DNA from: Nocardioidaceae bacterium
Lineage (GTDB): Bacteria > Actinomycetota > Actinomycetes > Propionibacteriales > Nocardioidaceae
Direction: 5' to 3'
DNA: 8,438 bases
NCBI GenBank assembly: GCA_013696015.1
Contig: JACCZI010000247.1
Span: forward strand, 1-8,438
The position numbers and the translations under genes were made by a program. Shown here in pieces: positions 5,577-8,438 of this stretch. Position 1 is the stretch's first letter. Every line of letters starts with the position of its first letter. The notes under the pieces are model-generated. The model saw only the letters and a program-made list of their open reading frames with translations. It was not told where the DNA came from and made no database searches.

Positions 5577-6914
5577 TCAGCCGTCCGTCGGCTCCGGCAG
5601 CGGAAGCGACGGAGTCTCGACGTCGGTGGGAGCGACCTCGGTGGGGACCTCTTCTGTAGGGACCTCGTCTGGGGTGGGATCCGTAGGGACGTCCGTCGTC
5701 GGGTCGGACGACGACTCGTCACCGCTGGGTGGGGTCTCCGGAGTGCCTTCGGGCACATCCTCGGTCTCATCCGGCACCTCGACCGGTTCCTCGACCGGTT
5801 CCTCGACGGTTGTGGTCGGGGTTGCCGGTGGGCTCGGGTCCGTGGTGTCCTCCGCAGGGCTCGACGTGGCCTGCGGCAGCTCGGTGGCGGGCAGCTCGGT
5901 AGGTAGCGGCTCGATTGATGGCGGCTCGGTTGATGGCGGCTCGACGCCTGGCAGCTCGCTGACCGGCGGGGTGTCGGTCGGGGGGACGTCGGATGGTGGA
6001 ACGTCAGACGCGTCGTCCTGGCCACCGGCCCCATTGTCTTCGCTGCCAGGACCCGACGGCTGTCCCGGCGTGTTGCCCTGGCCGCTCCCCTGGTCGAGCC
6101 GATTTGGGTCGATTTCCTGCGAGCTGAGGACGACGTCAGGCCCCAGGTTGATGACCGGATCCCCGTCCCCGCACTGCGGGCAGGCCGCCACAGCAGCACC
6201 GTCGAGGTCGGTGACCACCGTCGCGGCTTTGGAGAGTGCCTGCGAGGACGAGGGCGGCAACAACGGCAACCCCTCGATCATGGCCGCCGACTCCTGCGCG
6301 AACCCACGCAGGATCTCGAGGTCGGCGGGCTCTGCGGTCTCTTGGTACGAGTCCAGCAGGATGTCACCGCCTCGCGTTGCGTCGACGGCGAAGTCGTTGA
6401 GCGTCGCTGCCACGAGCTCGTCGACGTCGCCGCCCTGCTCGAGCAGGGCGCTCACCTCGTCGAGCCGCGTCGTGGCGTTGCCGAGAAGGATCCGGCCGTC
6501 GTCGACGGCGTCGGTGTGGATGAACAGGTTGATCCGCTCGGTCGCCCGCTTGACCGGGTAGAGCATCTCGCCCGGCAGTGCATACGCGCTGGACGTGACC
6601 AACCCGACGCCGCTGCCCGCGACCACGAAGGTTGACGCCGCAACGGCCAGGCGGCGGCCCCGCCGCCGCTCCGCATTGCGCACTGGAACCGGCGTCGGCG
6701 TCGGCACCAGCACCCGTTCGGCCTCGACGAGCAGGTCGGCCCTCAGCTCGGCGACGAAGCCGACCCGCATCGGCGGCGAGTCCACCCGGCGGACCGACTC
6801 GACGAGCGCCACGAGCTCGTCGAGCCCACTGACCGCCACGTGTCTGCGCGTCGCCCGACCGTCGACGGCAGCCGCGAACTCCTCGACGCGACGCGTCGGA
6901 ATCAGCGGGCTCAT
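5577..6914 (-). CDS. DUF5667-type membrane anti-sigma factor (RsbN-like), with a long Pro/Thr/Glu-rich tail
   Basis: This 445-residue protein lies just downstream of the ECF sigma gene. Residues 1-80 form a short charged cytoplasmic region (EEFAAAVDG, LDELVALVESVRRV), probably the sigma-binding part. RRRGRR (83-88) precedes one transmembrane helix (about 89-108), then ALPGEMLYPVKRATERINL (112-130), the hallmark start of DUF5667, which would lie outside the cell. The helical domain continues to about 240. A CPQC motif occurs at 245-248. The rest (about 265-445) is low-complexity Pro/Thr/Ser/Glu/Asp with short repeats, likely a disordered extracellular or wall-spanning stalk. The ATG at 6914 has GAGGAA upstream. 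By gene order and topology it should hold the BldN-type sigma at the membrane; sequence similarity to RsbN itself was not tested. The antisense Ser/Gly-rich frame is a shadow. Confidence 0.82.
   Translation of the reverse strand: MSPLIPTRRVEEFAAAVDGRATRRHVAVSGLDELVALVESVRRVDSPPMRVGFVAELRADLLVEAERVLVPTPTPVPVRNAERRRGRRLAVAASTFVVAGSGVGLVTSSAYALPGEMLYPVKRATERINLFIHTDAVDDGRILLGNATTRLDEVSALLEQGGDVDELVAATLNDFAVDATRGGDILLDSYQETAEPADLEILRGFAQESAAMIEGLPLLPPSSSQALSKAATVVTDLDGAAVAACPQCGDGDPVINLGPDVVLSSQEIDPNRLDQGSGQGNTPGQPSGPGSEDNGAGGQDDASDVPPSDVPPTDTPPVSELPGVEPPSTEPPSIEPLPTELPATELPQATSSPAEDTTDPSPPATPTTTVEEPVEEPVEVPDETEDVPEGTPETPPSGDESSSDPTTDVPTDPTPDEVPTEEVPTEVAPTDVETPSLPLPEPTDG
5778..5813 (-). repeat. 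12-bp tandem repeat in the anti-sigma stalk region
   Basis: CTCGACCGGTTC occurs twice exactly (5778-5789, 5790-5801), followed by a degenerate third copy. It encodes the repeated Val-Glu-Glu-Pro stretch (EEPVEEPVEVP) in the acidic tail. Such short in-frame repeats can change length by slippage. Confidence 0.6.
5875..5964 (-). repeat. Six 15-bp tandem repeats encoding pentapeptides
   Basis: GGCAGCTCG or GGCGGCTCG-like blocks recur every 15 bases at 5875, 5890, 5905, 5920, 5935 and 5950. On the minus strand they encode six pentapeptides of the pattern x-x-Glu-Leu/Pro-Pro/Leu (VSELP, GVEPP, STEPP, SIEPL, PTELP, ATELP). They form part of the extracytoplasmic stalk of the anti-sigma factor. Confidence 0.7.
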
Positions 6915-6934
6915 CGCGGCTTCCTCGGTCGATG

Positions 6935-6957
6935 TGAGACTCGGACTACCCGTCTCA
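6935..6957. promoter_or_regulatory. Inverted repeat overlapping the anti-sigma promoter
   Basis: TGAGAC (6935-6940) and GTCTCA (6952-6957) are exact inverted copies separated by 11 bases. The element overlaps the -10-like motif at 6955-6960 and lies 21 bases upstream of the anti-sigma start codon. It could be an operator or an mRNA hairpin in the leader. Confidence 0.35.
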
Positions 6958-6983
6958 ACGAGCAGCAGGGCACTGGAGTTACG
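6955..6983 (-). promoter_or_regulatory. ECF-type promoter candidate for the anti-sigma gene
   Basis: On the minus strand, CGTAAC (6983-6978) and CGTTGA (6960-6955) are separated by 17 bases. The AAC-containing -35 and CGTT-type -10 are typical of ECF sigma promoters. Transcription would start near 6947, giving about 33 leader bases before the anti-sigma ATG. This would let the sigma factor drive its own anti-sigma. I recall BldN promoters having a similar -35 but cannot verify the consensus here. Confidence 0.4.
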
Positions 6984-7017
6984 CCTGAGGTTGTGGTCGC
7001 CGTCACCACGCCGCCGC

Positions 7018-7785
7018 TCATCGGATGTCTTCCGGCAAGATCCTGGCCAGGTTGCGGACCGCTCTCAGCTGCAGCTGCTTGACCGACCCCTCGCTGCGCC
7101 CCATCGCCTTCGCCGTCTCGGTGATGGACAAGCCCTGCAAGAACCGCATCACCAGGCAGTCACGATGGTCGCTGCGCAGCTCGCTCAGCGCTCGGACGAG
7201 CAGCTCGCTGGTCAACGTCGCGAGCGCGTCGGCCTCTGGACCTTGCGCGGCGTCGCGGGACTCCGGCAGGACGTCGAACACCTTCTCCAACCGGGAGCGG
7301 CTCGACTTGTGGTGATCCAGCACGAGGTTGCGCGCGATGGTTGTCAGCCAGGCGCCGAAGTCCTTGCCCTGCCACTGGAACGAACCGATGGCGCCCAGCG
7401 CTCGCTCAAAGGTGTCACCGGTCAGCTCCTCAGCAAGGCTCTGGCTGAAGACCTTGTAGTACACGAAGCGGTAGATGCCATCGACGTAGTGGTCGTAGAG
7501 CTGGCCGAACGCCTCCCTGTCGCCGGCTCGAGCCAGGTCGACAAGGGCCGCGATACGGAGCGCATCGGCGTCGCTGTCCGGGAGACCTCCAGGGCCGCCG
7601 GTCGACGGGGGAGAGGTCGGCACCGCGTCGGGCGCCATGAGCAGGTACGAGTCAAGCGCGGCGCGGCCGGCGCCCGCCGGAGCCAGGCCACCGTAGGTCT
7701 GCGCCCATCGCAGGCAAATTACTGTCTCGCGCAGCGCCGCCAATCCAGCGGCTGCTCGCGTCGAGGGGGCGCGAGACGGTCGCAT
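7018..7785 (-). CDS. bldN: ECF RNA polymerase sigma factor, BldN family
   Basis: This 255-residue sigma factor has region sigma-2 at about 79-160 (AGDREAFGQLYDHYVDGIYRF, then GDTFERALGAIGSFQWQGKD, FGAWLTTIARNLVLDHHKSS) and sigma-4 at about 190-250 (LRSDHRDCLVMRFLQGLSIT, HTH ITETAKAMGRSEGSVKQLQL). A stretch of about 75 residues precedes sigma-2, unusual for ECF factors but known in Streptomyces BldN, which is made as a pro-protein; GLAALRETV (14-22) resembles its pro-sequence as I remember it. The ATG at 7785 is chosen because AGGGAGGAG (7798-7790) precedes it closely; the frame stays open upstream to 8364 but that part overlaps glutaredoxin and has no domain. A membrane anti-sigma gene follows by 103 bp. 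In Streptomyces BldN drives aerial-hyphae coat genes; the targets here are unknown. Confidence 0.87.
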   Translation of the reverse strand: MRPSRAPSTRAAAGLAALRETVICLRWAQTYGGLAPAGAGRAALDSYLLMAPDAVPTSPPSTGGPGGLPDSDADALRIAALVDLARAGDREAFGQLYDHYVDGIYRFVYYKVFSQSLAEELTGDTFERALGAIGSFQWQGKDFGAWLTTIARNLVLDHHKSSRSRLEKVFDVLPESRDAAQGPEADALATLTSELLVRALSELRSDHRDCLVMRFLQGLSITETAKAMGRSEGSVKQLQLRAVRNLARILPEDIR

Positions 7786-7872
7786 CGCGCTCCTCCCTGT
7801 CGGCGAGTAGCCATAGCAGGGACCGACTCCTCGGAGCATATGCGTTGCGCCGCTGGCTGCCCACCCCTCGCG

Positions 7873-7922
7873 GAAGGTGAATTGACACCATGTGTCAGAA
7901 GGTGAAGCGGCACCACGTATCG
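7873..7922. repeat. Tandem 25-bp direct repeat with internal palindrome in the divergent sigma/glutaredoxin region
   Basis: Two adjacent 25-base units (7873-7897 and 7898-7922) match at 19 of 25 positions. Each begins with GAAGGTGAA and carries CACCA four bases later, so each holds GGTG-N6-CACC. The first unit also contains a perfect palindrome, TGACAC-CAT-GTGTCA (7883-7897). The repeats lie 88-137 bases upstream of the sigma start and just upstream of the glutaredoxin start. This is an arrangement expected of a cooperative regulator-binding site controlling one or both divergent genes. Confidence 0.5.
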
Positions 7923-7938
7923 GTGGCAGGATGCGGTG

Positions 7939-8193
7939 ATGGAACCGGGGTCCCGACCACATCGGGTCCTCCTTTACGGCAAGCCCGGCTGCCACCTGTG
8001 CGACGAGGCACGGACCGTGGTCGCCGCCGTGTGCGCGTCGGTGGCCGTCGGCTGGAGCGAGGTCGACATCAGCACCGACCCCGCTCTGCTGCACCGGTTC
8101 GGCGAGCAGATCCCGGTCACGTTCGTGGACGGCCGGCAGCACGACTTCTGGCGGGTGGACCCCGTCAGGCTGCGAGCCGCGCTGGGCTCGTGA
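7939..8193 (+). CDS. Glutaredoxin family protein (DUF836-like thiol redox protein)
   Basis: This 84-residue thioredoxin-fold protein opens with a first strand VLLYGKPGC and the redox motif CHLC (18-21), followed by helix DEARTVV. A second strand VGWSEVDIS (37-45) and the cis-proline segment QIPVTFVDG (57-65, P59) complete the fold core. The size fits the DUF836 glutaredoxin-like group common in actinobacteria. It probably carries out dithiol-disulfide exchange in the cytoplasm; partner and substrate are unknown. The ATG at 7939 is preferred over the adjacent GTG at 7936 because AGGA (7928-7931) is 7 bases from the ATG. It is divergent from the sigma gene and 112 bases upstream of rex, an order I recall in Streptomyces. 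Possible -10 TATCGG (7918-7923) overlaps the tandem repeats. Confidence 0.87.
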   Translation: MEPGSRPHRVLLYGKPGCHLCDEARTVVAAVCASVAVGWSEVDISTDPALLHRFGEQIPVTFVDGRQHDFWRVDPVRLRAALGS

Positions 8194-8236
8194 CCTCAGG
8201 CGGTCATGGCCGGGTCGACGAGCGCCGGCGTCGATT

Positions 8237-8254
8237 TTGTTCTCGCGTTCACAA
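8237..8254 (+). promoter_or_regulatory. Rex operator (ROP-like) upstream of rex
   Basis: TTGTTCTCGCGTTCACAA resembles the actinobacterial Rex operator, recalled as TTGTGAACGCGTTCACAA. It agrees at 15 of 18 positions, with a perfect right half (GCGTTCACAA) and a degenerate left half. It overlaps the -35 and spacer of the rex promoter candidate, the expected place for autorepression relieved at high NADH/NAD+. Confidence 0.65.
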
Positions 8255-8265
8255 GCTCTTACAGT
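8237..8265 (+). promoter_or_regulatory. Probable rex promoter
   Basis: TTGTTC (8237-8242) and TACAGT (8260-8265) are separated by 17 bases and form a plausible sigma-70 promoter. The start site would be near 8272, about 34 bases before GTG 8306. The -35 lies inside the Rex-operator-like palindrome. Confidence 0.5.
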
Positions 8266-8305
8266 GGTTTCCGCCACCTCGTCCACCGGGCGACATCGGA
8301 GCATC

Positions 8306-8438
8306 GTGAGCCAAGCGCGTCCCCGCGACCCAGCCGAGCCAGGGTCGGGCTCGGCCCGTGGCATCCCCGAAGCGACCGTGGCGCGACTGCCTGTCTACCT
8401 GCGGGCCCTCACCGCGCTCACGGAGCGCGGCATCGCCA
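8306..8438 (+). CDS. rex: Redox-sensing transcriptional repressor Rex, 3' end cut off by the window
   Basis: Only the first 44 residues of a protein usually around 220-250 residues are visible. After a variable leader (VSQARPRDPAEPGSGSARG), IPEATVARLPVYLRALTALT (20-39) followed by ERGIA is the conserved opening of the Rex winged-helix DNA-binding domain. The NADH-binding Rossmann domain would lie beyond the edge. The GTG at 8306 is the sensible start: GGAG (8298-8301) precedes it, with a rather short 4-base spacer. Rex represses respiratory and fermentation genes and dissociates from DNA when NADH is high relative to NAD+. A Rex-like operator in its own promoter supports the call. In Streptomyces rex is followed by hemA-type genes, which may lie downstream of this window. 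Confidence 0.88.
   Translation, partial: MSQARPRDPAEPGSGSARGIPEATVARLPVYLRALTALTERGIA

Noticed and set aside
5626..6561. Ser/Gly/Val-rich frame on the plus strand (about 311 codons)
   Set aside because: It is the complement of the Pro/Thr/Glu-rich anti-sigma tail; the repeats explain its composition, and the minus-strand frame has the DUF5667 motif and transmembrane helix.
7882..7887. TTGACA as a sigma-70 -35 element for glutaredoxin
   Set aside because: It is a perfect hexamer, but no -10-like hexamer lies 16-19 bases downstream; it is more simply part of the palindrome.
7883..7897. Canonical BldD box
   Set aside because: The half-sites look right but the central spacer is 3 bases instead of 1, so it was kept only as a palindrome of unknown regulator.
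6595..7905. Long plus-strand frame opposite the sigma gene
   Set aside because: The minus strand encodes an unmistakable ECF sigma factor with a strong Shine-Dalgarno; the plus frame has no domain.
7786..8364. N-terminal extension of the sigma reading frame to 8364
   Set aside because: The extension is antisense to glutaredoxin and the regulatory region. The Shine-Dalgarno AGGGAGGAG marks the start at 7785.

Overview
The window is GC-rich, gene-dense DNA with GTG starts and short intergenic gaps, typical of an actinobacterium (class Actinomycetia). The marker genes agree: a bS22-type 33-residue ribosomal protein, a BldC/excisionase-like HTH gene, AcuC, a BldN-type ECF sigma factor with a DUF5667-type membrane anti-sigma factor, and Rex. 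The sigma/anti-sigma/glutaredoxin/Rex order resembles, from memory, the bldN-rex region of Streptomyces. The sugar-isomerase, HTH and bS22 genes recall the Mycobacterium Rv0498-Rv0500A-Rv0500B region. A non-mycobacterial, perhaps Nocardioides-like, organism is my guess, with low confidence on family.

Layout. 1-645 (+) is the 3' part of a TIM-barrel sugar phosphate isomerase/epimerase. 650-3730 (+) is a compact run: TetR regulator, ABC ATPase, ABC-2 permease (4-bp overlap) and proline dehydrogenase (10-bp gap). A 20-bp near-perfect palindrome covers the -10 region and GTG start of the ATPase gene and is the likely TetR operator. 3731-3827 is an intergenic region rich in inverted and direct repeats, followed by acuC (3828-5003). 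5004-5159 holds a perfect 8-bp-arm inverted repeat ahead of the HTH gene (5160-5390). The tiny bS22 gene (5461-5562) follows.

On the minus strand, convergent to these, lie an ECF sigma gene (7785-7018) and, after 103 bp, its probable membrane anti-sigma gene (6914-5577). The gap between them carries an ECF-like promoter. Divergent from sigma, across a 153-bp region with a 25-bp tandem repeat, are a glutaredoxin-like gene (7939-8193) and the start of rex (8306 to the window edge). A Rex-operator-like palindrome sits over the rex promoter.

Functionally there are three blocks: a TetR-controlled exporter cassette linked to proline catabolism; a housekeeping block (AcuC deacetylase, HTH regulator, small ribosomal protein); and a signalling/redox block (membrane-tethered sigma factor, thiol-redox protein, NADH-sensing repressor). 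No tRNA, rRNA, CRISPR array, transposase or integrase was seen, and no gene-free stretch exceeds 300 bases. The most interesting signals are regulatory: possible alternative hairpins over the acuC Shine-Dalgarno, the tandem repeats between sigma and glutaredoxin, and the operator-like palindromes at several starts.
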